Positions 46,139-59,164 are shown, counted from the first letter of the stretch. The stretch is 64,000 bases of DNA from Glebionis coronaria (GCA_025667525.1 CM046881.1:498253627-498317626), one strand, 5' to 3'. Notes: generated by a model from the sequence alone, not told the origin. Numbers and translations are program-made.

Positions 46139-48900
46139 GGAAATTGCCAACCAAGCTTGGTGATCTGGGTCGTTTCTTAATCCCTTGCAATTTCCCGGGA
46201 GTAGAGAATTGCATGGCCCTAGCCGATCTAGGTGCCAGTATTAATTTAATGCCTCTAAGCGTTTGGAAGCAATTATCTCTCCCTGAGCTAGTCCCCACCA
46301 AAATGACTTTGGAATTAGCTAACCGTACGGTTGCTTATCCAGTGGGGATAGCCGAAGACGTCTTTGTAGGAGTCGACAAATTCACTTTTCCTGCCGATTT
46401 CGTTGTCGTTGACTATGACATGGACCCTCGTGTGCCATTGATCGTTGGTCGTCCATTCTTGAGGACCGGTCGCACTCTCATCGATGTTGAAGCTGGTGAG
46501 ATTATCATGAGAGTGGGTGACGATAAAATTGTCTTCAACATGGGAAAGCTTTCTAAACAGCCTTATTCATACGAGAGTGTTAATTGTATTGACGTTCTTG
46601 ATGAGGCTTGTGAAGAACACTTTAAAGATGCTTGCAAAAGTATTCCTACCTCTCTTCCAAATGTTGAGACCGTTTCCTCTATCGATTCATCACTATCTCT
46701 ATTTGGAGAAAGTGATTTCCTTTGGAAAGATTTGGAAGCCACCATGGGAGATGCGAACTTAACTCATGACGATTCTCCTACCGATTGGGATGAAGATCTT
46801 CGCCTCATTGAAAACATTCTTAAAGAAGACAATATTTCTCCACCATCTCCCACGGTTATTGCTATCGATGCTCCGACTTTGAAAACGCCTCCCATCGAAA
46901 ATCCTCCGGATTTGGAACTGAAGGAGTTGCCGCCTCATCTCGAGTACGTGTTCCTTGAAGAAGAGAAGAAGTCGCCCGTCATTATCGCGAAGGACTTGAA
47001 AGATGAAGAGAAAACTCGCCTCATCGCCGTGCTTAAAGATCATAAGAAGGCAATTGCTTGGAAAATTTCCGATATCCGCGGAATTGATCCGAACTTTTGT
47101 ACTCACAAGATTCTCATGGAAGATGACTTTAAACCCGCAATCCAGAGCCAAAGAAGGGTTAATCCTCGTATTCATGACGTCATCAAACAAGAGGTTATCA
47201 AACTTCTAGATGCCGGCTTGATTTACCCTATTTCGGATTCGCCGTGGGTAAGTCCCGTCCATTGTGTGCCCAAGAAGGGCAGAATAACCGTTGTTCCCAA
47301 TGAACACAATGAGTTGATTCCCACTCGTCTCGTTACTGGGTGGAGAGTTTGTATCGTTTATCGCAAGCTCAATGATGCCACGAGAAAAGATCACTTTCCT
47401 CTTCCCTTTATGGATCAAATACTCGAGCGTCTAGCTGGTAATGACTATTACTGCTTCTTAGACGGTTTCTCCGGGTATTTTCAAATTCCCATCGATCCCA
47501 AGGACCAAGAAAAGACCACATTCACTTGTCCCTATGGAACATTTGCTTACAAACGCATGCCTTTTGGTTTATGTAATGATCCTGGGACGTTCCAAAGGTG
47601 TATGATGGCTATATTCCATGACATGGTGGAAGACACTATGGAAGTATTCATGGATGATTTCTCGGTTTATGGCGATTCTTTCTCTGCTTGCCTTGCCAAT
47701 TTAGAACGTATGCTGAAGCGGTGTGAAGACACTCGCTTGGTTCTTAATTGGGAAAAATGCCATTTCATGGTAAAAGAGGGCATCGTGCTAGGACACAAGA
47801 TCTCCAAAGCCGATCTTGAAGTAGACCGTGCTAAAGTCGATGTTATCACTAAGTTGCCTCCACCTTCAACCGTGAAGGGTGTGAGAAGTTTTCTCGGTCA
47901 TGCGGGCTTCTACCGTCGATTCATCAAAGATTTTTCTCAAATCGCTCGCCCGATGACCCACCTCTTGGAAAAATATACTCCTTTTATCTTTTCCAACGAG
48001 TGTCTTGAAGCCTTTAACTCGCTTAAGGATAAGCTAACTAAGGCACCCGTCTTGGTTACCCCTAATTGGGAGCTTCCCTTTGAGTTGATGTGCGATGCTA
48101 GTGACTATGCTATTGGTGCGGTTTTGGGCCAAAGAGTGAACAAACACTTCCAACCGATCCATTACGCTAGCAAGACTATGACTGGGGCTCAATTGCATTA
48201 CACGACAACTGAAAAAGAGTTTTTAGCTGTTGTCTATGCTTTTGAAAAATTTCGCCCCTACCTTGTCCTTTCTACCACAATCGTTTATACCGATCATTCC
48301 GCGTTGAAGTACTTGTTAACTAAACAAGATTCCAAACCAAGACTTCTTCGCTGGGTTTTGCTACTCCAAGAATTTAAAATCGAAATTCGTGATAAAAAAG
48401 GAGCTGAAAACCTAGCCGCGGATCATCTCAGTAGACTTGAGGATCCGTACCAAGGGGATCATCCGAACAAAGAGATCAATGACTCTTTTCCCCTGGAGAC
48501 CTTAATGTCTATCAACTCGAATTCTGATGAAACCCCGTGGTTTGCGGATATTGCAAACTACTTGGCGAGTGGAATTCTCAAGGAAGGGTTCGCATCCCAA
48601 CAAAAGAAAAAGTTCTTTAAAGATGTTGAACATTATTTCTGGGACGACCCTTACCTATTCAAACAATGTGCCGATTTGATTATTCGCCGATGTGTTGATA
48701 GACCGGCAGCTTTAGAAATCCTTGACGCTTGCCACAAAGGACCCACCGGTGGTCACTTTGGTCCCAACTACACCGCCAAAAAAGTGTTTGACTCGGGATT
48801 TTATTGGCCCACCATCTATCATGACGCTCACGAGATGGTTAAACATTGTGATGCTTGCCAAAAACAAGGCAAGATCACACATAAAGACGAGATGCCTTAG
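46129..48900 (+). pseudogene. Athila pol: protease, RT, RNase H, integrase zinc finger
   Basis: 923 codons are open. Aspartic protease: active-site region ADLGAS with D33. RT: FMDD with catalytic D509-D510, preceded by [13 protein letters not shown]. RNase H: about 655-760, with [10 protein letters not shown] (D722) and AADHLSRL. Integrase zinc finger: H869-x6-H876-x30-C907-x2-C910. The ORF ends at a TAG (48898) inside integrase, not at its natural end; the frame continues after it. The protein copies element RNA into DNA and processes gag-pol. The start is set by a frameshift near 46110, so there is no real initiation codon here. Confidence 0.9.
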
Positions 48901-49820
48901 AATTTCATACAAGAATGTGAAATCTTTGATGTTTGGGGTATCGACTTTATGGGGCCATTCCCTTCATCTAAAGGAAACAAATACATCCTTTTAGCCGTTG
49001 ACTACGTTTCAAAGTGGGTTGAAGCCAAAGCTTTACCTACTAATGACGCAAGGGTGGTTTGTAACTTTTTGAAATCTCTATTCGCTAGATTCGGTGTGCC
49101 TCGTGCCATTATTAGTGATCGCGGGACTCATTTTTGCAATGACCAATTTGCAAGAGTCATGGAAAAGTATGGTGTAAATCATCGTCTTTCCACCGCATAC
49201 CACCCACAAACTAATGGCCAGGCTGAAATATCCAACCGAGGATTAAAGCGAATTCTTGAACGAACCGTGGGAGAGCATCGTGCCTCATGGGCTGATAAAC
49301 TTGATGATGCTTTGTGGGCTTTTTGTACTGCATACAAGACTCCGATTGGTTGTACACCATATCGTCTCGTGTACGGGAAAGTGTGCCACCTCCCCATTGA
49401 GTTGGAGCACAAGGCTTACTGGGCTTGAAGTGTGCTAATTTTGATATCAACAAAGCCGGTGACCTATGCAAGATCCAACTCAATGAGCTGAATGAACTTC
49501 GGAATGAGGCTTATGAAAATTCTTTGATCTATAAGGAAAAGACTAAGCTCATTCATGACTCTAAGATTAAAAACCGAGAGTTCCAAGTTGGAGACAAAGT
49601 TTTACTCTTTAACTCTCGGTTGAAAATCTTTTCGGGCAAGCTGAAATCTTGATGGTCCGGCCCATTCACTATTGCCCAAATTTTTCCATATGGTACTCTC
49701 GAGCTCGCTCAACCTAATGGACCTAATTTTAAGGTGAATGGCCAACGAGTGAAGTTGTACTTTGGTGAGGACATCTCTCATGAGATGATTCCACCCCTCA
49801 CCACGTTTCCCATGAACTAA
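48901..49820 (+). pseudogene. Athila integrase, catalytic and C-terminal parts
   Basis: The frame continues from pol past the TAG at 48898. The catalytic triad is D at 48943, D at 49117 and E at 49225, giving the D-35-E spacing of retroviral-type integrases; HPQTNGQAE surrounds the glutamate. A one-base shift near 49425 and a TGA at 49650-49652 break the C-terminal part, which ends at TAA 49818-49820. It would insert element DNA into the genome. Both stops look like single C-to-T changes (inference). Confidence 0.85.
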
Positions 49821-51762
49821 TTTTGGGTCGAGTCAGGCTCGTGACTCGGTTATCAAAAACAAGCGCTCCTCGGGAGGCAGCCTGAGTATCTATCATTTTC
49901 TGTTTTAACCTCCTAAGTGTAGGGGGACCTCTATAGGTGTTTGTATTTGTGTGGTGATGTGATTACAGGGATGAATGCACTTTTGGAACCTTTGAAGAAC
50001 CGTGCTCCCGTGTTATCCGAAGTCCGGTTCTATCTCTCAACTATCGTGATTAAATTTTCTTCATACTCACATTTGAAATTGATCACTTTAGTCGTCTCTT
50101 CCTTAACTTGAGTTAACCAACGTGCACAATGTCATAAGTGTAGGGGAGATTTTTCCCACATGCTTAAACATTGAGGACAATGTTTATCTTAAGTGTAGGG
50201 GGGACTTCTATCGAAGTTTTAAGTGGACTTTTCCATGAAAATGCCTTCATTTAACCGGAAAATCATCTTTTTCAACATTTTTCAAATTTTTTAGTAACTT
50301 TGGCCATTTAGTCGTAATTTTTAAATTTTTATCGTTGCTTTCATATGTATATATCCCGCAATAAAGTCAAAAATATTAATAAAGTGGTGTAGCTAGTTTT
50401 GAAATCTTTGACATATTAGGCCCGTTACGATTATTTTGACTCAACCCGAATAGACTTATCCAAGTTTATTCTAGCTAGTATCCTTAACCATGTAGACCTT
50501 AATTGGTTTATTAGGCTAAGTATCCACGAGTCTCATTACTTGAGATTTTAAATTGTGGAGAACGAGAAATGATAGAGTCAATTATAAGTCGGTATTCTTG
50601 CACAAGCTCACTTGGTGTAATTATTTGCCTATTCTCCCATCACTTGCTAATAATTTATCTGCAATAAGTAAGGTCGTACGATTTGAAAAGTTACTTAGCT
50701 TCTAGCCTAAGATCGTTTAAAAGTTGCTCGGTAATGATAAGAGTTCATAGCCAAGGCATAACTTATGAAGCGGGGCGCGAAGATTGGCGAGTCCGAAAAG
50801 GCCCTAACAAGGCATGAGGATTCAATCTTATTGCTAAAGATCCAAGGTGATGTGAAAAGCATTATTCCCAAAATCAATATGAAGGATCAAGACTCACGAC
50901 GAAAAGCAATCAACTCCCATAAAGATGATGGAGAAGTCTATCCGAAAAGACCCTAACAAGGTATGAGGATAAATAGATCTAAGTCCGAAAAGGAGGCGGA
51001 TCGTTGTATCTCAAAATCCCAAATAGAGATTGAAGAAATAATCATGAAGTCGTGGTCAACAAAGTTGGAGTACCCCTCAAAAGTCTCCAAGTGAAGAAAC
51101 TCTATTAACGATGAGAAGACCATTATCTCAAGCACGTCTCTCAAGATATGAAGTATGAAGTACATGCCAAATATCAGCCCGAGAAAGGTCTCAAATCGTG
51201 AACCGAGTTATGCCAAGATATGAACTTTTTGATATCCCGAGAAGCAGTTTTAAGAGATTTTGTCCTTTAGCTAACTATTGATCAAATCGTCCTACTTTGC
51301 TTTCAGCCTAAATAAACTATCGAAATAAGTCCAAAAATGCATCTTCATGATCATTCTAAGACAAAAATAAAATATAAGAGATACACCTAGGAATAAGGGA
51401 GTTTAAGCATATAATTAAGCCATGTGTGTAAGTGTTTGATTTACTAACTTATAATAACAATGATCTCGTTTTTAAGCTTAGTTTGGGGAACGTGAAACTT
51501 GAGGGTGATAAATCTTCGCAGCACAAAAGTCCTAATGTAAGTCCTTGATCTCTTTGCAAGTTATTTTCATGAAGCTATTTTCAAGTGAAAATGGTTTTCT
51601 ATCCTTTTGTTTACTTTAAAGATTTTAATCTCTCTTAGTATTTTAATTTTTGTTTAGTAGTATTTTAATAAGGCCAAGGTTGATTGATTATGAGAAAAGT
51701 GTAAATTTGCTTTATCACTAAGCATTGCATGAGGGCATGGCAATGGTTAAGTGTAGGGTATT
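49821..51762 (+). other. Athila 3' untranslated region
   Basis: No env-like ORF is seen. GCGCTCCTCGGGAGGCAGCC lies at 49863-49882. TAAGTGTAGGGG-type polypurine motifs occur near 49914, 50133 and 50189, and the working PPT is at 51747-51762. The phrase CCGAAAAGGCCCTAACAAGG occurs twice (about 50797 and 50943). The part 50700-51762 is strongly conserved in the second Athila element (62911-64000, other strand). Confidence 0.7.
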
Positions 51763-53306
51763 TGATAGGTGTGTAAACACCCATCCTTTTTCCACTTAAT
51801 TCTGGCTAAAACGAGACCAAAACACGTATTTAATATCATTTGTTTGGAATTATGCGTGGTTTTTGTGTTTATTATGTTTTCAGAGCAAACCAGATGAATA
51901 TTGAAGAAAACATGGGATTGCATGGGTTTTATGGAAGAAAAAGACTCAAGACGAAGTCTATTGTCCAAGAGATGCAAAAGATTTGAAGTCACTGGGCCTA
52001 TTTAAAGATTTATCGAAGAAAAGGACCAAAGATGGAAGATTTACATATGTCGAAGAAACTCAAGTCTAATAAACGAAGAAGTTAAAAGACGAGTTGAATT
52101 TAATCGACGACAAATCCCGAATCAGAATCGAAAACGTCAACTTTTCTGAAAAGACGAGAAGACAAGAAGAACGGGAGAAAGCCCACTCACCAACCAAAGA
52201 CAAGACTATATAAAGACCACCCTTCACACTTTTCATTCAGTTTTTTTATTCCCCTTTTCTCTCCTTTTTCTGTTCGTAGGCTTCACCAACACCATTAGGG
52301 TGTTTGGTGATTTTGATTCTTGTTGTTCCAATCTTATAGTTTAATCTTTGTCTTTTGTTTGTTTAACATTAATCAATCAATACAATCTTTTGATTTCATC
52401 TTGTTCATCTTCATCTTTTTGATTCAAAGTCAAAGTTCTTATTTGGTTGATTTGATCTTCAAAAGTTATTGGGTTTTATGTTTTTATTGATGGGATTTGA
52501 TGTTTATGGTTAGTAGATGATTAGGGATTAGATTTGTTTAAGTTTTGGTGAAAAACTTGGTTGATTTTGGCTTGGAATCGTGTTCCCCTGTTTCTTTTAT
52601 CTTCTACTGTTCTTGAAGTTTCCCCAGGTTCCGAACGAAGTTCCGGACCAAAAGTTCCGAACGAAGTTCCGGACCAGAAGTTCCGAACGAAGTTCCGGAT
52701 CAAAAGTTCCGAACCAACTTCCGGATCAAACTTCCGAGTAAAGTTCCGAGTAAAGTTCCGAGTGAAGTTCCGAGTAAAGTTCCGAGTAAAGTTCCGGACC
52801 AAAGTTCCGAATCAAATCTTCCGAGTGAAGTTCCGAGTAAAGTTCCGAACGAAGTTCCGGATCAAATCTTCCGAGTGAAGTTCCGAGTAATGTTCCGAAC
52901 GAAGTTCCGGATCAAAAGTTCCGAACCAAGTTCCGAGTAAACTTCCGAACCAAGTTCCGAGTAAACTTCCGGATCAAGGTAAACTTCCGAACCAACTTCT
53001 GAACGGAAGTTCCGAGTAAACTTCCGGATCAAGGTAAACTTCCGAATCAATTTTCTTTTGAGAAATTTTAAGTGATATTTACTGTCTCTTCATTTTATAC
53101 TTAAATTTTAATTCAAGTTTTATTAATTGCTATTAAATTAATTAATTGCTTTTAATTTAAGTTTACATCTTAGTGCATTTAAACCTTTAGTAGATTAGAA
53201 AACCAATTCCCTTTTTAGTAACCAAGAACAATCATTCCACTTTAAGCTGTAATCAATTCGAGAGGATACCGAGATTAATCTGAACCATAGCAAAATCAAA
53301 GTATCA
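51763..53306 (+). repeat. 3' LTR of the nested Athila element
   Basis: 1544 bp, TGATAGG to GTATCA. Its TTCCG array runs from 52628 to 53049 and is shorter than in the 5' LTR. Confidence 0.9.
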
Positions 53307-53312
53307 CTCATG

Positions 53313-53400
53313 GTAAATTTCTGTCTTTGGACTCCCTTTTTATGCATGTAGTCTCTTATTTGACTTTATTTTTATTTATTTTATTTTTTTTGTTTTGCAG
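53313..53400 (+). other. Probable intron of the Tat antisense ORF
   Basis: It reads GTAAATTTCT...TTTGTTTTGCAG, 88 bp, with a T-rich 3' end. The Athila insertion lies one base before the donor-side exon end. Confidence 0.5.
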
Positions 53401-54734
53401 GTACTACTGATGACACACATCTTTCTACTGGGGAAACTACTCAGGTGCCTTCTACTGGCCTAGCTGATCCTGATGCTCATGTTGTTGTGGATGAACATGT
53501 TGATATCGATGGGACTGACCATCAGGATGATGTTGACCATCATGATGACTTATTTCTTGGTGGAGATGATGTTGAGGATGATATCTCTCTTCATGATGAC
53601 GTAGCTCATGGTGGAGCTACTGCTGGGGGTGAGTTTCATAAGGGAGATTGCTCATCACAGGCTGAGGCTTGTCGTTTGGCCTACCCTTATGATGAGGATG
53701 ATGTTCCTATTCCTCCATGTACTCGAGAAGAATAGGAGAGGAAGCATGTTGTTGACTTTGGTATTTGTTCAGATGAGGTGTTTCAGAATCCTCATGTTTA
53801 CAGGAGTCTGCAGGATCACTTCCCTACCTCAGTCGAGGTTTACCGGACATCTCAGCTCTCCTCACGCCAGCTGGTGGAACAGATGAGTGTTCTTCAGTGT
53901 CAGACGATGTCTCACAGGAACGAATTATCAAACCGATACATGGTTCTTGAGAGGAACCATAATCAACTCCTTACTAGATATAAGCATTTGGGGAAAGTTC
54001 TTTCCGAGAGAGCTGCTTCTCTTAGACATCAGACTGAGCTTACTAGTCGTGCTAAAGACTCAACTAAGGGTATGAGTTAGGGTCTTGCTGATTAAGAGAA
54101 GAAGTTGAAGAGGTACAGATCAGAGAGGGATGCTCTTAGAGCCGAGGTGAAAGATCTTAAGAGTGAGCTTGTGACTGTCAGATCATAGCATGCTGCTAAG
54201 GTGAAGGACTTGGATCATCGGCTGACTCTCCGTGGTAATGACATACTTTCGAGGGATGGCACGATCGCTGATATGGATGTGCGGCTTCGATCGATTCAGG
54301 ATGGGGTCACTTCCTTTTTTCAGTCTAGTTTTGAGCCATTGGTTAGAGGTTTTCTTGGTAGTTCAGAGTTCAACCAAGAGTTTGCCCGAGTGTTGGATTT
54401 AGTTGTTAGCACTGGCCTCGAGCGAGGTTTGCGTATGGGAAGGTCTAAGGAGGAATTTAAGGATATTTCTCAAAGGGTTGAAAAATTTATCCCTAACGCG
54501 AAGGCTCTGCTTGCTGTTGCTTCGGAAACCTTCCCTGGTCGTCGCTTCCCCTTTTTTGATAAGGTGAGCCGGAGTGCTGATGCTACTTTTTCAGAGATTG
54601 CTCAGATTAGGCCTGATCCAGTGGATCCTCCTAGCCAGTCTCCCGCTGTTCCGGCTCCTCCGACTTTCAGCCATACTGTTTCCTACCGTCAGAAGAAGAA
54701 GTCATCAGGACCAAGATCTTCCTCAGTTGTTTGA
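53401..54734 (+). pseudogene. Antisense extra ORF of the Tat element, 3' part
   Basis: One frame stays readable over 1.3 kb but is cut by in-frame stops at 53733, 54078, about 54093 and about 54186. It starts with an Asp/His-rich segment, then a long charged region with the heptad look of a coiled coil (about 53830-54220), then a globular end and a basic tail with KKKSSGPRSSS. The stops are TAG or TAA where glutamine codons would fit. No enzymatic motif is visible. It continues the ORF that starts at 41010, before the Athila insertion. Confidence 0.6.
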
Positions 54735-55599
54735 TGTAGTTTGTGCTTTGTACTTTCTTTGCTTTAATTTGTATTATTAGCCCTCCATGTTTTGGGCTTT
54801 TGAGTACTTTATCTTTCTTTGTATGCTACCATGACTTTGTTGTCAATTTTCCATCGTATGTATGATGGCCCTTTGTGTGCATGTGCGCTTCATTATCTAA
54901 TTTAGAGTGATTCATGCTTTACTTTGTTGTAGTTTATTTAGATAGTATCTAAATTTTATGCCTCTCATTTTGTTAATCGTTGTCCTTTATGCTTGGCCGA
55001 TGATGTGTTAGCCTTATTGAGCTAGGGTTGAGGTGTATCACGTGTGACTCATATTCGTTTCCTAGTATCTTCACAAGTGCTTATGAGGATATTTCAGCTT
55101 TGCTTAGCCAGTTTAGCGTGCTACTTCCCATTTATCCCTTATTTAGTGAAACTTAATTATTTGTTTATGTGGTATAGGTGTAACATTCGTCTTACATGCT
55201 CATGCTACTCCCCCTTCCAAGTGTAGCTACTCACCGGAGGGTAATTTTGCGTGAGAAGAGTAGGAAGGCTTGTTCCTATTCTTCTACGGAGTCAATTTGC
55301 AAAGGTTGCTCAGCCTAACCACCATGGTATCAGTTTCACCATGGGAAACTAATTGTTAGGCGTTACCCTTTGCAGCTAGAGGCAGCGAACCATCCATTGC
55401 TGTGTGCTTTGTTTTATAGCTCAGTATTTTAAGCGTATAGTCTTAACAGAAAATATGAGGAAAATTTTGTTTCATTCATATCACTAGAGAAGAAACAATA
55501 CATTAGTTGTGGCTATGGTCATCTCCGGAGCGAGGCTACACTTTGAAAATTGCTCCTCCGGAGGAAATACATAATAACTTGCTAACATAGTTTTGTGCT
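54735..55599. other. Region between the convergent antisense ORF and Tat pol
   Basis: No coding sequence is seen. Transcripts of the antisense ORF and of gag-pol would converge here. Confidence 0.5.
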
Positions 55600-56831
55600 C
55601 TACATGTAGCACTTCCTTAGGTTGCTGGCGTGCCAGGTCCTAGGTATTTCGCTTCCTTCCATGGTGCTTAGCTTGTAGGCTCTGCTTTGGAAAGCTTGGA
55701 TGACTTTGTAAGGTCCTTCCCAGTTGGGCCCGAGCTTGCCTGTGTTCTCTACCCTTGAGGCCTCGTTCTTTCAAAGGACAAACTCTCCTACTTTGAATTG
55801 CACATGTCGCACCCTTTTGTTGTAGTATTTCTCCACCTGTTGTTTGTACCTGGCTTCCCTGATAGCTACTATTTCTCTTCGCTCTTCTAGCAGGTCTAGG
55901 TTCTGGCGGAGTTCTCTGTCATTGGTTGCTTCGTCTATTTTAGAGACTCTGTGTGTCGGCATGCAACTCTCTGATGGGATGACTGCTTCAGTGCCATAAG
56001 TTAGGCTAAAAGGTGTTTCTCCATTGCTAGTCTTTTTCATCGTTCGATGGGCCCAAAACACATTAGGGACTTCTTCAACCCATGCTGACTTCCCTTTCTC
56101 AAGTCTTTTCTTAATTCCTTCTAGAAAGCTTCGATTTGCTCTTTCCACTACCCCATTCCCTTGTGGGTGGTACACTGAGGTGGAGACTAGCTTTATTTTC
56201 AGTTTCTCATCCCACTTTTTGAGGGGGTCGTTTATGAATTGAGTTTCATTGTCTGTGAATATAGTGGCTGGGATCCCAAACCTGCACACGATGTTGTCCC
56301 ACACAAAATTTAGTACTTGCTTCCTGGTGATGGTTGCTAATGGTTTTGCCTCCATCCATTTTGTGAAATAGTCGATTGCTACTATCAGAAATTTCACTTT
56401 TCTAGGTCCCAATGGAAGAGGTCCGACTATGTCCATTCCTCACTTCATGAATGGCCATGCTGATGTTACTTAGATCATGTCTGCCTTGGGTAACTTGGGT
56501 ACAGAGGCATGTGCCTGACAGTTTTCGCATGCCCAAGTGAGCTTCCTAGCATCCCTATGCACAGAGGGCCAGTAGTACCCAAATTCATTGCTTTAGCTAC
56601 CACTTGCTTAGTTCCGTCGTGCATACCACACGAACCCATGTGCACTTCTCTCATGACATAATCAGCTTGTAGAGGCCTAACACACCTCATCAATGGGACT
56701 AGGTAAGACTTCTTGTATAAGACATCATCTTCAACGGTGTAGTTTTCAATCTTTTCTATTAGTGTCCTAGCTTCCACCGGGTCTTCTGGCAGCTTTCCCT
56801 CTCCAAGTAGTCTCTGATTAGAGTCATCCAT
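55600..56831 (-). pseudogene. Tat integrase
   Basis: Minus strand. The zinc-finger region lies in the 56831-56475 frame (EVHMGSCGMH). The catalytic core is in 56436-55771: D2 (MDIVGP), D62 (TDNETQF) and E98 (GNGVVERAN), a D-35-E spacing. A TGA at 55771-55773 interrupts it; the reading continues through an NWEGPY-type C-terminal motif to TAG at 55600. At least two frameshifts lie upstream (near 56800 and 56450). The intact protein would integrate element DNA. Confidence 0.8.
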
Positions 56832-59137
56832 GTTGGACCTTCCTCTTCAACCACCATATTTACTTCTTTTGTTTCGACTGAGCGCTCATTTAGCACTTCT
56901 ACTAGCACTTCTTTGGACAGGTGATCGAATTGTACTGCGGCTAGCTTGCTAAGAGCGTCTGCCTTCCTATTCTCGGCTCTTGGGATGTGAGATATCTGGA
57001 ATCTATTGAATGAGCCAGCCAACTCTAGGACTTTCACTAAGTACTTTATCATCTTCTCCCCTCTAGCTTTGTATGAGCCCTCTACTTGACTAGCTACCAA
57101 CTTAGAGTCTACAAAGGCATGTATGTCCTTTACTCATATCTCTATTGCTATTCGCAGCCCTGCTAGCAATGCTTCGTACTCTGCCTCGTTATTTGAGTTG
57201 GGGAAGTTTAATCTGAGCGCATAGGAGTACTCTACATCGTCTGGGGCGATTCGGATGAGTCTTGCTCCTGATCCCCCACTGTTTGATGCTCCATCGGTAT
57301 ACAACCTCCATGCTCTCGGACCTGGAGTTAGGTCTTCCTTGGAGTTAGAGGACTCTAGGATGTCTTCCACCATGGGTGTTGGAGCCGCTGTTGAGACCAC
57401 CGCTCTCTCCATTGGTGACTCTGCTAGGAAGTCTGCTAGTACCTGCCCCTTTACGGCTACCCTTGGTATGTAAGTTATGTCGTATGTCCCTAGCTCGACA
57501 GACCATTTTGCGAGTCTCCTTGATGCTTCAGATTTGCTCAACACTTGCTTGATTGGGCTATCGGTTATGACTTTTATTGGGTGAGCCTGAAAATATCTCC
57601 TCAGACGCCTGGCAGCGTGGACCAAGGCTAGGGTGAGTTTCTCAATCGGAGCATAATTTGCTTCTGCTCCTTGCAAGGATCTGCTGACATAGTGAATAGG
57701 CATCTGCTTTCCCTGTCTTTCTGTGAGGAGGACTGCGCTGACGGCTTCCTCAACGGCTGATAGGTACATCATCAAGGTTTCTCCCTTCCTCGGAGTGGTG
57801 AGCGTAGGTAGCTGTGACACTAGCTCTTTCATTTCTTGGAATGCTGCTTCTACAACCTCCGTCCACTTGAAATCCTTCTTGTTGGTGAATTTCTTTAGGG
57901 TTTCAAGGAAGGGCAAGGATCGTTCAGCCGATTTAGACAAGAAACGGTTCAATGCTGCCAGCTTCCCGTTGAGGGATTGCATTTGCTTCAGGGTCTTGGG
58001 TGAAGACATGTCTGTGACTGCTTTCGTCTTCTCAGGGTTAGCCCGTATTCCTTCCGAGGTAACTATGTAGCCCAAGACCTTCCCTTCCTCTACTCCAAAA
58101 GAGCAATTTTTGGGGTTGAGCTTCATGTTTATCCTCCTGAGGGTGGAAAAGGTTTGCTCCACGTCTCTAACGCTGTCTTGCTCGGTCCGGCTTTTGATTA
58201 CCATGTCATCTACATATGCTTCAAGGTTTACGCCGATCTGCTCCTTGAAGGTAGAGTCGACTAACCTTTGGAATGTATCCCCCGCATTCTTAAGACCAAA
58301 CGACATCTTGGTGTAGCAAAAGACTCATTCTTCTGTGTGAAAGGCAGTCTTTTCTTCGGCTTTCTTACTCATCTGGATCTGATGATATCCCTTGTAAGCA
58401 TCCAAAACGCTCTTGTATTTGTATCCTAACAAAGATTCAATCTTCCAGTCAATCTCTGGTAGAGGGTACAAGTACTTAGGGCAGGCTTTGTTAAGATCTT
58501 TGTAATTGATGCACATTCTCCAACTTCCATCGACTTTCTTTACTAGGCCTGGGTTAGCGACCCATGAGGGCTATCACACTCGTTTCACGATTCCAGCCTT
58601 GAGCCACTCATTGACCTCGTCTGTGACTACCTTCCTTCTATCCGGTGCAAGACTTCGCTTTTTCTGAACCTTAGGCTCAATGTGAGGATAGGTGTCTAGG
58701 TGGTGCTCTGTGATTGCTCTGGGTATACCTGTCATATCTGCTGGTGTCCATGTGAAAACATCGGCATTATTCCTGAGGGTCCTTATGAGTGCTATTCGAC
58801 ATTCTAGGGAGAGGTTTCCTCCTATGGTGACTAGCAGGTCAAGGTAGTCATCGTTCACCACTATCTTTTCATCAGGCTTTAACTTGGGTGCTGACCCTGG
58901 CCTAGACGACTTCATCCTCTTAGTGGGTTGTGGTTCTTCTTCCTCCCCTTGCTCCATGGGCTCTTTCCCTGGCCTTCTGGGGTAAGTTTCATCTAGTGGT
59001 GGTGGGGGAGGAGCACCATGGGCTAGCCTTCCTGGTGTGCCTCTTTGGTCTAGCTCTTTTGTGCGAGCTCTCAGTACTCGCGATGGTGCCTCTTCCATGA
59101 GTCTACATTCTTCCAAGGTCTCTCTACTTGTAATCAA
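56759..59137 (-). pseudogene. Tat reverse transcriptase and two RNase H domains
   Basis: One minus-strand frame is open between stops. 59137-58574 is the RT N-terminal region. 58516-58325 is the fingers (CINYKDLNKACP). 58306-57134 starts at the palm (MSFGLKNAGDTFQ) with YVDD catalytic residues (D33-D34), followed by the gypsy RNase H and then a second, archaeal-type RNase H beginning WRLYTDGAS (D about 338). That second domain continues in 57100-56759 (DSKLVASQV). Stops at 58574, 58325 and 57134 break it; a change from CGA to TGA fits most. The second RNase H is what assigns the element to Tat. Confidence 0.85.
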
Positions 59138-59164
59138 AGTCGATATCCCACTTGACGTTGGGAA

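Larger units (their letters stand above)
42381..53306 (+). mobile_element. Nested Athila-type Ty3/gypsy element
   Basis: It is complete: LTRs at 42381-43972 and 51763-53306, both with TGATAGG...GTATCA ends. The target duplication CTCAT is perfect (42376-42380, 53307-53311). The PBS is at 43975 and the PPT at 51747-51762. Gag and pol are on the plus strand, with several stops and frameshifts. No env-like ORF is seen in the 2 kb after pol. It lies inside the antisense ORF of the Tat element, so it is younger than Tat. Confidence 0.92.

Noticed and set aside
50765..51165. Small ORFs on both strands conserved at 63452-63852
   Set aside because: Conservation on both strands at once reflects nucleotide similarity of the Athila 3' region, not coding.
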